From contig JAJDAC010000030.1 in the NCBI GenBank assembly GCA_029262065.1, positions 1 to 58,711 on the forward strand: a stretch of 58,711 bases of DNA, read 5' to 3'. This document shows positions 18,271 through 27,918 of the stretch, piece after piece (the first letter of the stretch is position 1; every line of letters begins with the position of its first letter). The notes beneath the pieces were generated by a model that saw only the letters and a program-made list of their open reading frames with translations, had not been told where the DNA came from and did no database searches. This DNA is from Candidatus Krumholzibacteriota bacterium (lineage in GTDB: Bacteria > Krumholzibacteriota > Krumholzibacteriia > JAJRXK01). The position numbers and the translations under genes are program-made.

Positions 18271-18834
18271 ATGGTTTCCATCGTCGATCTCTGGCTACCC
18301 ATCATTCTTTCCGGCGTGGCCGTGTTTGTCGTCAGCTCCGTGATCCACATGGTGCTGTCCTACCATAGCAACGACTTCAAACAGATTCCGGGCGAGGATG
18401 CGGTAATGACCGCGCTGCGGCCGTTCAATGTGCCTCCCGGCGACTACGTCATGCCTTACGCGGGAAGCATGAAGGTCATGGGCTCACCCGAATTCCAGAA
18501 AAAGCAAACCGACGGGCCGGTGGGATTCTTCACGGTCTACCCCAACGGACCCATGAGTATGGGAAAGAGCCTGTCTACGTGGTTCCTGTACAGCTTGGTG
18601 GTCGGCGTGTTTGCGGGTTACATCGGCGGACAGGCTCTGGCACCCGGTGCCGACTATCTGAAGGTTTTCCAGTTCGTCGGCACCAGCGCGTTCATGGGCT
18701 ACGCCATGGCCCTGACGCAGAACAGTATCTGGTACAGGCGCGACTGGAGCACCACGTTGAAGTCGATGTTCGATGGTCTGGTGTACGCGCTCGTTACCGC
18801 GGGCATGTTTGGCTGGCTCTGGCCGGGGGCCTGA
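18271..18834 (+). CDS. Hypothetical membrane protein
   Basis: I do not recognise a named family. The 187-residue protein has four likely transmembrane helices: residues about 8-30, 110-125, 132-152 and 168-185. Between the first two lies a soluble segment with P-P-G-D-Y-V-M-P-Y and [13 protein letters not shown], reminiscent of small conserved membrane proteins often seen in Acidobacteria and Gemmatimonadetes genomes, though that recall is not certain. An excellent CAGGAGG ribosome site precedes the ATG. It stands 91 bp after the kinase gene and 111 bp before the next lipoprotein gene, all on the plus strand. Confidence 0.7.
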   Translation: MVSIVDLWLPIILSGVAVFVVSSVIHMVLSYHSNDFKQIPGEDAVMTALRPFNVPPGDYVMPYAGSMKVMGSPEFQKKQTDGPVGFFTVYPNGPMSMGKSLSTWFLYSLVVGVFAGYIGGQALAPGADYLKVFQFVGTSAFMGYAMALTQNSIWYRRDWSTTLKSMFDGLVYALVTAGMFGWLWPGA

Positions 18835-18945
18835 CATCGGTAGACTGTTCCGTACCCAGCGGGAGCATTGAAATTCCCCACCGAACCTGGGTAGACTCAC
18901 GCCTGGATCCCCCTTGGCCCAACCCTCATTCGAAGAGTCACTGCA

Positions 18946-20172
18946 ATGAAACGAATCCTGACTACCCTCGCCGTACTTCTGCTGCTGGTTTCCTGCGGCA
19001 GCGATGACCCCACCGGACCCGGTGGAGGGAATTCGAATCCCACCGCTATTTCGGGTACCGTCATCAAGGGACCCGTGTCGTCCTCGGCGGTGTCATTGCG
19101 AGCTATCAACAACGACGGCTCCCCTGGCGCGACGGTCGCCGGACCGTTCATGACCGACGCAAGCGGAGCATGGTCGGGTGAGTTGGCCGCGGGGACGCGG
19201 GGGCCGTTCTACCTGGTGGCGACCGGTGGCACATACGACGACGAAGCGAGTGGCGTCAATGTTGACCTGGGAACCGGAACCCTCATGGGCTATTCGGCCG
19301 ATGGTTCGGGCGTGGTCTCACCCTTCACGCAAATGCTATGCGCCGTCGTGGCCGAAGCTGACGCCTCACTGACCGTTGGCGAGGCCTGGCAGGGCGCGAT
19401 CGCCGCTTTCATGCCGCAATTTGGTTTCGATCCCACCACGACCGAGCCATCGTCGACGGGAACCACGGCGCAGAAAAGTTATGTGGCGTCGTTGGGCGGA
19501 CTTTCGCTACTGGTCGACGAGGAGCTCTCTGGCCTGGTCGGCGTCACGCTCTTCGAATTGGCTCTCGCCCTCATTGCGGACATCGCCGATGGCGTTCTCG
19601 ACGGAACCGATGTCACCGGTGGCACGATTACCGTTGGCGACACCACGGTGGAACTGCCCGACATCGACCTCTCAGGATTGGGTGAGTTCGTGAATGCATG
19701 CAATCAGTACGCCGCCGGCGATCCTGATTTGGCCGATCTACTGTTCGGACCCATCGTTCTGGACTGGGGCGACATCTTCAACCCCAACCCCACGGGCGAA
19801 TCGGTCATCCTGAGTGGACCCGCGTTGGGCATCCTGCCGCAAAACACGTTCACCGTGTTTACCTCGAGCACCTCGGGCACGGTTTCCAGTTGGAGTGCCC
19901 TGACCACTGGACTCGGCGCCTACGCCCTGACGGTTTCCGACACGGTGTTGCCCGGCCAGACCATCAGGATCGCGGCGTTTGCCTATAGCGACGGCGTCAA
20001 CACCTACGGCTGGGGAACCAGCAGCGGTGTGGTACCGGGACTCACCATCGACGGCAACGTCTTCTCGTTCAAAGACGTCACGCTGACGTCGCAAGATGGA
20101 CAGGGCAATTTGATCATCAATGGCGATCTCACCGGCGCCACGCCCCTTGCCACGCCGGTTGCCAGCAACTAG
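18946..20172 (+). CDS. Hypothetical lipoprotein
   Basis: The 408-residue protein begins with a lipoprotein signal peptide (lipobox L-V-S-C) and a glycine-, proline- and aspartate-rich linker as in the other lipoproteins here (S-D-D-P-T-G-P-G-G-G). The first domain (about 35-105) looks like a carboxypeptidase-regulatory or similar beta-sandwich: I-S-G-T-V-I-K-G-P-V begins it. The middle is helical and the end is again beta-rich. Function is unknown; a cell-surface binding protein is plausible. Its stop codon overlaps the stop of the convergent protease gene by three bases (C-T-A-G), so neither can have a terminator outside the other. Confidence 0.75.
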   Translation: MKRILTTLAVLLLLVSCGSDDPTGPGGGNSNPTAISGTVIKGPVSSSAVSLRAINNDGSPGATVAGPFMTDASGAWSGELAAGTRGPFYLVATGGTYDDEASGVNVDLGTGTLMGYSADGSGVVSPFTQMLCAVVAEADASLTVGEAWQGAIAAFMPQFGFDPTTTEPSSTGTTAQKSYVASLGGLSLLVDEELSGLVGVTLFELALALIADIADGVLDGTDVTGGTITVGDTTVELPDIDLSGLGEFVNACNQYAAGDPDLADLLFGPIVLDWGDIFNPNPTGESVILSGPALGILPQNTFTVFTSSTSGTVSSWSALTTGLGAYALTVSDTVLPGQTIRIAAFAYSDGVNTYGWGTSSGVVPGLTIDGNVFSFKDVTLTSQDGQGNLIINGDLTGATPLATPVASN

Positions 20173-21152
20173 TCGGGTATTCCCGCGGGGTAGGCTGCGA
20201 TCTCCACATCGTGGCCTACTTCGCGCCCATGCCTGAGCAGGGTAACCGCCACTTTCGATCCCACCTGCACATCCACGAGTTCTCGGTGCAACTGATCGAT
20301 GTCGGAAACGGGCGTATCACCCAGCCGAACGATCAGATCTCCCGCCCGCAACCCGGCCCGATGACCGGGCCCCTTCGCTTCAACCTGAAGGACCTCGACC
20401 AGACTCAGAGCCGGTAGATCGTAGAGGCGCTGGAGTCGGCGATTGGTGGGACGGTTCTGTACGGAGATACCCAGATACCCGCGCCGAACGCGGCCGTTTG
20501 TCAGGATCTCACTGAGCACCCACCGGGCCGTGTTGATCGGCACCGCAAAGCACAGGCCCTGCGCGCGCTGAATCATCGCCGTGTTGATACCCATGACCAT
20601 GCCGCGACTGTCGACCAGGGGACCGCCTGAGTTGCCAGGGTTGAGACCAGCGTCGGTCTGGATGACGTTGTCGATCAACCGCCCCTGGGGACTGCGCAGA
20701 CTTCGACCCAGCGCCGACACCACGCCGGTCGACACCGAGCTGGCGAAACCCAACGGATTGCCAATGGCAATGGCCATCTGACCGACTCGGATTCCGTCTG
20801 AATCGCCCAGGCGGGCGATGGGAAGATCACCTTCGTGCAACCGAAGCACACCGATGTCGGTGGCCGCGTCCGACCCCACGACCTGCGCACCCATGGCGCG
20901 ACCGTCGGTGAGGGTTACTTCGACGGCAGTGGCTTTTTCGATCACGTGATGATTCGTGAGCGCGAAGCCGTCGGGAGCAACGATGACACCCGACCCCGTG
21001 GCCCCACGGTCCTTGCGGCGACGGGCGTTGCCACGCGGTTCGGTGCGCACACTGATGACGGCTGGACCCACCGATCCAACGACGTCGATCACCGCCTGCG
21101 AATAGGCATCGAGCAACGATGCATCGCGCTGGGTCTGGGGGGAAACAGGCAT
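20169..21152 (-). CDS. Trypsin-like serine protease with PDZ domain (HtrA-like), no export signal
   Basis: The 327-residue protein has a chymotrypsin-fold protease domain with the complete triad: H69 in T-N-H-H-V, D99 in A-A-T-D-I-G-V and S175 in G-N-S-G-G-P-L, plus a single PDZ domain at about 230-325 (S-L-V-E-V-L-Q-V and G-D-L-I-V-R-L-G). This is the HtrA/DegP layout, shorter than DegP because it has one PDZ. No signal peptide or transmembrane helix is present from the ATG at 21152 (GGGGAG just upstream), and the longer open frame upstream shows none either, so it appears cytoplasmic, unlike most HtrA proteins. Role in protein quality control is inferred from the family. Confidence 0.9.
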   Translation of the reverse strand: MPVSPQTQRDASLLDAYSQAVIDVVGSVGPAVISVRTEPRGNARRRKDRGATGSGVIVAPDGFALTNHHVIEKATAVEVTLTDGRAMGAQVVGSDAATDIGVLRLHEGDLPIARLGDSDGIRVGQMAIAIGNPLGFASSVSTGVVSALGRSLRSPQGRLIDNVIQTDAGLNPGNSGGPLVDSRGMVMGINTAMIQRAQGLCFAVPINTARWVLSEILTNGRVRRGYLGISVQNRPTNRRLQRLYDLPALSLVEVLQVEAKGPGHRAGLRAGDLIVRLGDTPVSDIDQLHRELVDVQVGSKVAVTLLRHGREVGHDVEIAAYPAGIPD

Positions 21153-21310
21153 CTCCCCATCCTTCTCGGGCTCGAGAGTACTCAATTGGATAGTGCAAAT
21201 CGGCCTTGGCGGCCACGACCTCCCGATCGCCGTCCCAGCAATGTCCGGATCAGACGTGGTTATGCGTCCTTTGGGATGTAGAACCAATCTCGTGACCGGA
21301 GTTGCCGAAC

Positions 21311-23695
21311 ATGACCATTCGCTGGGCCCAACTCGTAGCTTTTTCCCTGATTCTGGCCATCGGCTGCTCCGACGACCCCACGGCGCCGAATGCCCCCGAT
21401 CAGACACAGTCCCCAGCCATAACCCTGGAAGCACCCTCGGCCGCGCCCTTTGCGCGCCTGGAGGTATCCGGACTGGGTGCCTACGACCCGGCCCTTTTCG
21501 CCCAGGTCCTCGACTCCGACAATCAGGTCCTCGCCCCGGCACCGCTGCAACCAGGCCCCGCGGACGAGATTCTTCTTACCATTCCGCCACACCCGCAAAC
21601 GCCCCTCGCAGGGGGAACGCTGTTCGTGCGGGTAACCGATGGCGCGAAACTGACCTCACAGGTTGCGACACTGGAAGTGGAAGCGCTCCCTTCCCACCCC
21701 GGTGCATTGGCACGGATGACGGCGGCGCTGCAGGCAACTCTGGACGCCCAACTGACGACCAACGAGACCACGCGCGAGGCGCTACGCACTACCTCCCCCG
21801 ACCAACTGCGCCCCGAAGACTCCGGACTGTTTGCGGTCCAGAGCTTTCTGGACGACCCCGCCAATCCCAACTCGCTGCTGGCTCTGACCGCGGGCCCGAT
21901 TCCGTACTTCGCCAACTCCGACCTGGACCGCGACCTGGTCGACAGCATGATCGGATCGACGGGCTTCGACGTGATGATCGAGGAGATCGCCGCTGGCCTA
22001 CAACAGGAAGCAGACAAACTGCGGTCGAGCCGGTCCAAGGATCTGACCATCACGAACATGACCGAGCTCAGCGACGCCATGGACAACGCAGCGTTGTTCG
22101 ACAACCTCATCAGTGACAACTCCGGTCAGGTGCTGAACGACCTGGGCGTGGCGCTGGGTGTCGTCGGCGTATTCAGCGGCGGATCGACAGCAGTAGCCGG
22201 CGCGGGTCTTTGGGCACTACAGAAAACACTGGAGGTGGGCGGGAGTCTTCTACCATCGATGTTCGACAATGGCGCTACCACCGTGGAACTGTCTCCGACT
22301 GACTTCTTCGAGGACGATCCCGGGCCCGGCGCCTGGACCAACTTCACTGTCGTGGCCAAGAGCCGAGGCATGTCACTCGACACCCTGATACTCGAAGGAA
22401 TTCTTCAGTACGCCGGGCTTGGCACCAGCTTCGGTGACTTCATCGAAAGCTTCGGCGGCGACATAGCCCAGGAGATGGCGGGGTTCGTGATTACCGAAGC
22501 CACCAACGCGGTCATCGGCGCCGCCGGCGACGGGTCGGGCATCATAACGATTGACCCAAGATCCTGGACGGTAACCAGCACCGGCGATCCGCTGACGCAA
22601 GGACGCATAGTACAAGGGCCCGCCGTGGACACGGTGGCCCCCAACGGATACGTGCCCGTCGAGGTCGGCGTGTCCAACATGTGGATCGAGACCCTACCGG
22701 GAAACTTCGGTGGTCAGGTGGCATTCAAGCCCAACTCGGTCGAAGTGAAGGCCATCGAAGTCGAAGTCCTTCCCGGCGGAGTCAACGTGGAGCCCGGCGA
22801 AGTGGTGGACTTCACCGCTGTGGTACGGAACGCGATGGACGAAGAGCTGCAGTGGACGACCACCGGTGGGACCTTGACGCAGACCTCCAACACGTCGGCG
22901 TCACTCCAGACGCCGGTTGAAGCGTGGGACGAACCCATCGTGGTCAAGGCGACGAGCCGGGCCAGCGGTGGCCTTCGTCAGTCAGGCGAACCGGAGCGAT
23001 CGGGGCAGGCCCTCGTGGCCACCCGCAACGGTCAGATCATCATTGAACCATTCGGAGTGTGCGTGGAACCCGATCAAACCCAGGTGTTCACGTCCGTCAT
23101 CCTGGACTTCCCACCCGAACAACAAGCAGTGACCTGGTCGGCCCAGCGGGGAACGTTCACGGGAAGCACCTATCGCGCACCATCCAGCATCGGTGGCGAC
23201 ACCGTCACCGCGACCAGCGTGTCCGACCCTTCTTTGTCGGCCAGCGTGGGCGTCAGTGTTTCCGCCTGCACCTGCTACTGGTCGGCCCAGGTAAGCGGCG
23301 CCGACTCGGGGGCGTTCACCGGAAGCAAGGCCCAGTTCGACCACATCGCCGGCGTGCTGACGACAGTCACTTGCGACCCAGCCGTGAGCAACGTTTCACC
23401 GCCGAATTTTTTCATGCAGGTCTTTCCAAGTCTCGATGCGGGCCAAATCGGTTCTTTTGAGGCCCTCCTGCAGTATTCCTCACCCAGTGGCTTGGTATTC
23501 GTACAGTCACCTGAGTCCGTCCCCATGCTAACTGTCACCAAGAACGAAGACGACATACTGGAGGGGTCGATTTCCGGTCAGTTGTTCACCGTCGACCCGA
23601 ACAATGTGGAGAACCTGCTGAGTGTAACAGTCTCGGTTTCGTTCCGAGCCGCGCTGGGATTCGGCAGCGGCGGCGATGGATGTCCGCTGCAGTAG
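21311..23695 (+). CDS. Large hypothetical lipoprotein
   Basis: The 794-residue protein has a lipoprotein signal (lipobox L-A-I-G-C, then S-D-D-P-T-A-P). Residues about 25-130 look like an Ig-like domain; residues 150-280 are helical and glutamine/aspartate-rich; a glycine-rich hydrophobic stretch at about 270-310 could be membrane-associated. The C-terminal third contains two Ig-like (Big-2 type) domains with V-T-W-S-A-Q-R-G-T-F and a short cysteine-containing region C-A-C-T-C-Y-W or similar near residue 655. Function cannot be named. The ATG at 21311 has GGAG nine bases upstream, better than a TTG at 21302. It is divergent from the protease gene. Confidence 0.75.
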   Translation: MTIRWAQLVAFSLILAIGCSDDPTAPNAPDQTQSPAITLEAPSAAPFARLEVSGLGAYDPALFAQVLDSDNQVLAPAPLQPGPADEILLTIPPHPQTPLAGGTLFVRVTDGAKLTSQVATLEVEALPSHPGALARMTAALQATLDAQLTTNETTREALRTTSPDQLRPEDSGLFAVQSFLDDPANPNSLLALTAGPIPYFANSDLDRDLVDSMIGSTGFDVMIEEIAAGLQQEADKLRSSRSKDLTITNMTELSDAMDNAALFDNLISDNSGQVLNDLGVALGVVGVFSGGSTAVAGAGLWALQKTLEVGGSLLPSMFDNGATTVELSPTDFFEDDPGPGAWTNFTVVAKSRGMSLDTLILEGILQYAGLGTSFGDFIESFGGDIAQEMAGFVITEATNAVIGAAGDGSGIITIDPRSWTVTSTGDPLTQGRIVQGPAVDTVAPNGYVPVEVGVSNMWIETLPGNFGGQVAFKPNSVEVKAIEVEVLPGGVNVEPGEVVDFTAVVRNAMDEELQWTTTGGTLTQTSNTSASLQTPVEAWDEPIVVKATSRASGGLRQSGEPERSGQALVATRNGQIIIEPFGVCVEPDQTQVFTSVILDFPPEQQAVTWSAQRGTFTGSTYRAPSSIGGDTVTATSVSDPSLSASVGVSVSACTCYWSAQVSGADSGAFTGSKAQFDHIAGVLTTVTCDPAVSNVSPPNFFMQVFPSLDAGQIGSFEALLQYSSPSGLVFVQSPESVPMLTVTKNEDDILEGSISGQLFTVDPNNVENLLSVTVSVSFRAALGFGSGGDGCPLQ

Positions 23696-23781
23696 CGAGG
23701 TTGGAAAAAGCTGTCAGGCATGGCGGGTTTGCGGGTCGAAAAGCGCGTGGTGACAAAGACCTCATTCCTGAAGGACCCACC

Positions 23782-26700
23782 ATGCGTCGAATTCTGGCTC
23801 TATTGGCCTTGCTTGCCCTGCTGCCCGCATCCCGACCGGCCGGGGCCAGCGACTGGAATGGTCAGGGATCCAACGACAAGCTTTCTGAACGCCCCAATTG
23901 GGTCAACGGTATTGATCCGCCCAACAACGGCACCGCCCTGCTGCGCTTCATGGGCAGCACCCGCCCCACGCCCTTCGCGGAAGTGCCCTGGAGCGTCAAT
24001 CAGATCCTGTTCGAAGCCAGCACGGATTTCTTGTTGGACGGACAACCCATCACCGTATTCACCAGCATTGGCACCAGCGTGAACGACACGGCGGGTCGCC
24101 CGCACACGATCAGGTGTGACGTGACCGCCGGCAACAACGTACTCCTGGTGGGAAGCTTCGGGGAGCAACTACGAATCGACGGTGACATAACCATTGGATC
24201 GTTCGACGAACTGAGTGTTCAGGGTCCGTATCTCACCACTCTGGCCGGCGATCTGTCGGGTGGAGTGCTCCGCGTCGACCTGGGAAATCTTCGTATCCTG
24301 GGCACCAACCCCTTCACCAATTTCGACATGTATGGTGGCACGGTGACCGTGGGCTCGGACCAACCGTGGCGCGCGACGGTACCGGCCGACGTTTACACCA
24401 CCACGACTCTCGTCGTCGACGATACCATCAACAACCTGGGACGCAGTATTCAGCTCGTCAGTGGAGACCTGGTGTTCGATGTGGACGGAACCTATTTCCT
24501 GGACGGACTGATCGCCTCCGATCCCGCGCGAACCGTGACCAAGACCGGGTCCGGTAGCGTCGCCCTGGGAAGTGGCACCAACGGACAACTCGCTACCATC
24601 GACGTGCAATCCGGCCAACTCACGCTGACCGGAAAAACCGAAGGTGACGTCGTGGTTGGCGATGGCGTGGGCGGCATCGACGCCGACGTGGTGGTCACCC
24701 CGAATCCCGCTCCGTTCGTAGTCGGAAACCACTTCGGAAGCGGTGCTATTCACATCAGCCAATCGGGCCTCCTGGACCTGACCGACCTGGAAGACCTACG
24801 CGACAACGTGGTGACGATCGAGGGTGGACGACTGAATTCCAACCTCGGACGGGATTACTACATGGACGAACTGAACACGCTTGCCTCCAGCCAGACCGCG
24901 CGCATAGGTGGGAACTGGAGGGAAACGCCGGGCGCCGACGTGGTCTGGAACGTCGCCTCGGGATCGGCTCAGCCCGACGCCCTGGTAACGGCCTATCTGG
25001 ACTGGGATGCCAGTTCGACGCTGGTGAAGCGAGGCGACGGCGACGCCGCACTGAGCGCCTCACCCACCAGCTCATTCGCAATCGAGGTCGAGGAAGGAAC
25101 GTTGGAACTCAGCACCCTCAGCGGGCTTCCCGCTGGTACCGCGACCGTAAACGGCAGTGTATTTGGTACCGCCCTGACACTGGGAGCTGACAACCAGCTC
25201 CAGGGGCGTAACCTCTACCTTCTGACCAGCTTCAGCACTTTCGACCTGGGTCCGCATTCCGACACTGTCGGCGACATTGCTTTGGACAGCGGCATCGTAC
25301 AGATGATCGACGGCGCGGGGTCTTTGACATTGCAGGGAGACATCTTCACGAACCACGTGTCATCTACGCCTACCATCTACGGCACCCTGGACCTCGACCC
25401 GGGCACGCATACCGTCGACGTGGCGCCGGGCTCGTTCGAGTCATCGGCCAATTTGAGTTGTTCCGTCGTAGGCACCGGAAAACTCGTCAAGGAAGGAACT
25501 GGCGGTCTGGCGATGTGGAAGAGCGGCAGTTACTCAGGCGGGACCGACATCGTCGAAGGCAAGATCCGCGTGCGCAACGGTGGCAGCTCGGTACTTGGCA
25601 GCGGTCCGGTAACGGTTTTCCCCGGCGCGGAACTCCAGATGGAACAGGGCACCGTGTCGGTGTCGCAGTTCGATGGCCAACCCGGATCCACGCTCGACCT
25701 ACAGGGAGGAATCCTGGAGGTCGTAGGTGGAACGATGACCTTTCCCACCGACTCCTTCCACTACGGTAGCTCGCCACAATTCGCCACGCTGAAGTTCAGC
25801 GGCGGCTGTGACGCTTCGGTTCGGTACTCGTACTACATCGGCGACGCGGCCGGAACCGGAGGCGTCACCCTGGTCGAGGGCATGAACGGAACCACTCCCA
25901 GCACGCTCCGAAGTTTCGGCGGCGGTGCGGGCGTTGACCTGCAAGTCGGCCACGAAGGCACGGGAACCCTGTCCGTGGCCGACGGCGGTCTGGTCAGCTT
26001 CGCTGACGACTTTCGCGCGGGCCACGCGGCCGGGGCCACGGGAAGCGTGATCATCGACGGCGTCAACAACGGCTCCCCCTCCACCATTTCCATATTGGGC
26101 ACCAGCCCTTCGACCGAGATCGGTCGCGGCGGCTCGGGAACCCTGTTCGTGGTCAACGGTGGAAGGCTGGAAACCTCATTGGACCTGAACGTGGCCACGC
26201 TGGCCGGATCGCAAGGCAGCGTGGACATTCTGGGGGCGCAGGACGGACAGTTGGCCACCATCGATGTGGGCGACGATCTGATCATCGGCGGTTTGGTTTC
26301 GACCGCGGGTGGCACCGCCACCGTCACCGTTGGTACCGGCGGCCTCCTCGACGTAAACGACCTCATCCGTGTGTGGCCGGGCGGAACCCTCCGCATTGAA
26401 GGCGGCGAACTTCGGGCCACCACGCTCGAGTCGGACTTGGGCACCTTCGAATTCATTGCCGGCACGTTGGCCATCGACAACACGCAAGGCGACTTGACCA
26501 CCGACGGTAGCGAACTATCTCCGGGTGACTCACCCGGCACCACCAACATCGGCGGCGACTACACCGTGAGTACCGGCTCGCTGAGAATCGAGCTCGGTGG
26601 CTTCGTGCCTGGCAGCGAACATGACCTGGTGACGGTAACTGGCACCGCGACACTCAGCGGTACCCTGAATGTGGAACTCCTGGCCGGCCACTCGCCGGTA

Positions 26701-27147
26701 TGGGGCCAGAGCTACACCATTCTTACCGCGGGCGCCGTGGCCGGGACCTTCGATACGGTCAACCTGCCCAGTTCCGCGACCCACGTCTTCAAGGTTGCCT
26801 ACGAAAGCAACTCGGTTCGGATCGACGTCGTGACTCCCACCGGGGTCGATGACGGACCTTCCACCCCTCGCCAGTTTGCTCTGCTTCAGAACGCCCCCAA
26901 CCCGTTCAATCCCAGTACGCAGATCGCTTTCGACCTACCGAACGACGAGGCGGTATCTCTGGAGATCTTCAATCTGGCGGGCCGACACGTAGCCACGCTG
27001 GTAAACCGTCGGTACACCGCGGGACGCCACACCATCTCATGGAACGGCACGGACGACGCCGGTCGGCCCGTGGCTTCGGGGGTATACGCCTATTGGCTGC
27101 GAGCGGGGAGCTTCGACCAAAGGCGATCGATGGTCCTGGTCCGCTAG
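23782..27147 (+). CDS. Secreted beta-helix repeat protein with FlgD-like tail
   Basis: The 1121-residue product has a signal peptide (residues 1-22) and then about 950 residues rich in Gly, Thr, Val, Asp and Ser with short strands and G-x-G-T-L or G-T-x-T-V motifs, the pattern of right-handed beta-helix or passenger-type proteins with autotransporter-associated repeats. Repeats G-T-G-x-L-x-V-x-x-G-G are clearest at about residues 710-870. The last 87 residues are the FlgD-like Ig tail with A-P-N-P-F-N-P-S-T-Q. There is no beta-barrel, so it is not a classical autotransporter. It is probably a fibrous surface or extracellular protein. The ATG at 23782 follows AAGGACC. Confidence 0.8.
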   Translation: MRRILALLALLALLPASRPAGASDWNGQGSNDKLSERPNWVNGIDPPNNGTALLRFMGSTRPTPFAEVPWSVNQILFEASTDFLLDGQPITVFTSIGTSVNDTAGRPHTIRCDVTAGNNVLLVGSFGEQLRIDGDITIGSFDELSVQGPYLTTLAGDLSGGVLRVDLGNLRILGTNPFTNFDMYGGTVTVGSDQPWRATVPADVYTTTTLVVDDTINNLGRSIQLVSGDLVFDVDGTYFLDGLIASDPARTVTKTGSGSVALGSGTNGQLATIDVQSGQLTLTGKTEGDVVVGDGVGGIDADVVVTPNPAPFVVGNHFGSGAIHISQSGLLDLTDLEDLRDNVVTIEGGRLNSNLGRDYYMDELNTLASSQTARIGGNWRETPGADVVWNVASGSAQPDALVTAYLDWDASSTLVKRGDGDAALSASPTSSFAIEVEEGTLELSTLSGLPAGTATVNGSVFGTALTLGADNQLQGRNLYLLTSFSTFDLGPHSDTVGDIALDSGIVQMIDGAGSLTLQGDIFTNHVSSTPTIYGTLDLDPGTHTVDVAPGSFESSANLSCSVVGTGKLVKEGTGGLAMWKSGSYSGGTDIVEGKIRVRNGGSSVLGSGPVTVFPGAELQMEQGTVSVSQFDGQPGSTLDLQGGILEVVGGTMTFPTDSFHYGSSPQFATLKFSGGCDASVRYSYYIGDAAGTGGVTLVEGMNGTTPSTLRSFGGGAGVDLQVGHEGTGTLSVADGGLVSFADDFRAGHAAGATGSVIIDGVNNGSPSTISILGTSPSTEIGRGGSGTLFVVNGGRLETSLDLNVATLAGSQGSVDILGAQDGQLATIDVGDDLIIGGLVSTAGGTATVTVGTGGLLDVNDLIRVWPGGTLRIEGGELRATTLESDLGTFEFIAGTLAIDNTQGDLTTDGSELSPGDSPGTTNIGGDYTVSTGSLRIELGGFVPGSEHDLVTVTGTATLSGTLNVELLAGHSPVWGQSYTILTAGAVAGTFDTVNLPSSATHVFKVAYESNSVRIDVVTPTGVDDGPSTPRQFALLQNAPNPFNPSTQIAFDLPNDEAVSLEIFNLAGRHVATLVNRRYTAGRHTISWNGTDDAGRPVASGVYAYWLRAGSFDQRRSMVLVR

Positions 27148-27176
27148 CGCGCGACCCGCGCCAAACTACAACCAGG

Positions 27177-27204
27177 GTGACGTCGAGGGGCACCGTAGGA
27201 TAAT
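27177..27204 (+). promoter_or_regulatory. Possible sigma-70-type promoter of the Rieske/b-HAO-Nap cluster
   Basis: GTGACG at 27177-27182 and GATAAT at 27199-27204 are separated by 16 bp, with four and five matches to the consensus hexamers. It lies in the 174-bp gap before the Rieske gene and would give a leader of about 110 nt. No clear FNR or NarL site was seen nearby. Confidence 0.35.
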
Positions 27205-27321
27205 CTGGCCGTCATTCGTCGCTGACGAGGACAACATCACAGAATCACTACAGCCCCAAATGCCAAGTCCTCCCACACTGAGTCGACGATCTCTTGCATT
27301 TGTCGCCAGTTAGGAGAATCC

Positions 27322-27918
27322 ATGGCATCAAGCGAAGCGTCTGGCCGCCGGCGTAGTCTCCTGGCGGGTGGTCTATTGTTGGCCATGTGGGCGGCCCTGG
27401 TGGCGAGCTACGGCACATTTGCCAGCTACGCGGTCCGATTCCTGTTTCCCGCCCGGCGCCGCGATCCAAGTTGGACCTATGTACTCGACGCCAAGAGCCT
27501 ACCCGTAGGCCAAGCGCTCCAATACATCACGCCCGATGGTGCCAAGATCACGCTGGCCCGGCAGGGCTCCGGACAGGCGGCCGAAGACTTCGTGGCCCTA
27601 TCGAGCGTGTGCCCGCACCTGGGCTGCCAGGTGAGCTGGGAGGGGCAGAACAACCGCTTCTTCTGCCCCTGTCACAACGGGGTGTTCGCCCCCGACGGCA
27701 CGGGCGTGTCAGGCCCACCGGGTGACGCGGGGCAGAGTCTCCCCAAGTACTCGGTGAAAATCCAGAACGGCCTGGTCTATCTGGACGTGCCCCAGGCCGA
27801 CGGACTGGCCCAGGTAGAATTGCGGCAGATCGATGAGTCCGAACGGATCGTTGGACCCGGACACGACCCCTGTCTCATGGCCGATCTCGACCGCGACCAG
27901 GACCGGCGGTTTTCGTGA
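27322..27918 (+). CDS. Rieske 2Fe-2S protein of a cytochrome bc/b6f-type complex
   Basis: The 198-residue protein starts with a twin-arginine-like signal anchor (R-R-R-S-L-L near residues 9-14) followed by one transmembrane helix (about 15-40). The iron-sulfur domain carries C97-P-H99-L-G-C102 and C115-P-C117-H118-N-G; by family, C97, H99, C115 and H118 bind the cluster and C102/C117 form the disulfide. It should accept an electron from quinol at the Qo site of the cytochrome b encoded next and pass it to a periplasmic cytochrome. The stop overlaps the GTG start of the cytochrome b gene. It has a good TAGGAGA ribosome site and begins the five-gene cluster ending with napB. Confidence 0.95.
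   Translation: MASSEASGRRRSLLAGGLLLAMWAALVASYGTFASYAVRFLFPARRRDPSWTYVLDAKSLPVGQALQYITPDGAKITLARQGSGQAAEDFVALSSVCPHLGCQVSWEGQNNRFFCPCHNGVFAPDGTGVSGPPGDAGQSLPKYSVKIQNGLVYLDVPQADGLAQVELRQIDESERIVGPGHDPCLMADLDRDQDRRFS

Noticed and set aside
19020-19050. T-loop-like motif suggesting a tRNA
   Set aside because: GGAATTCGAATCCC resembles a T-arm sequence but lies inside a lipoprotein coding region and no cloverleaf can be built; no tRNA was found in the window.
23782-27147. Classical type V autotransporter
   Set aside because: The beta-helix-like body fits, but the C-terminus is an FlgD-like Ig domain, not a beta-barrel translocator.
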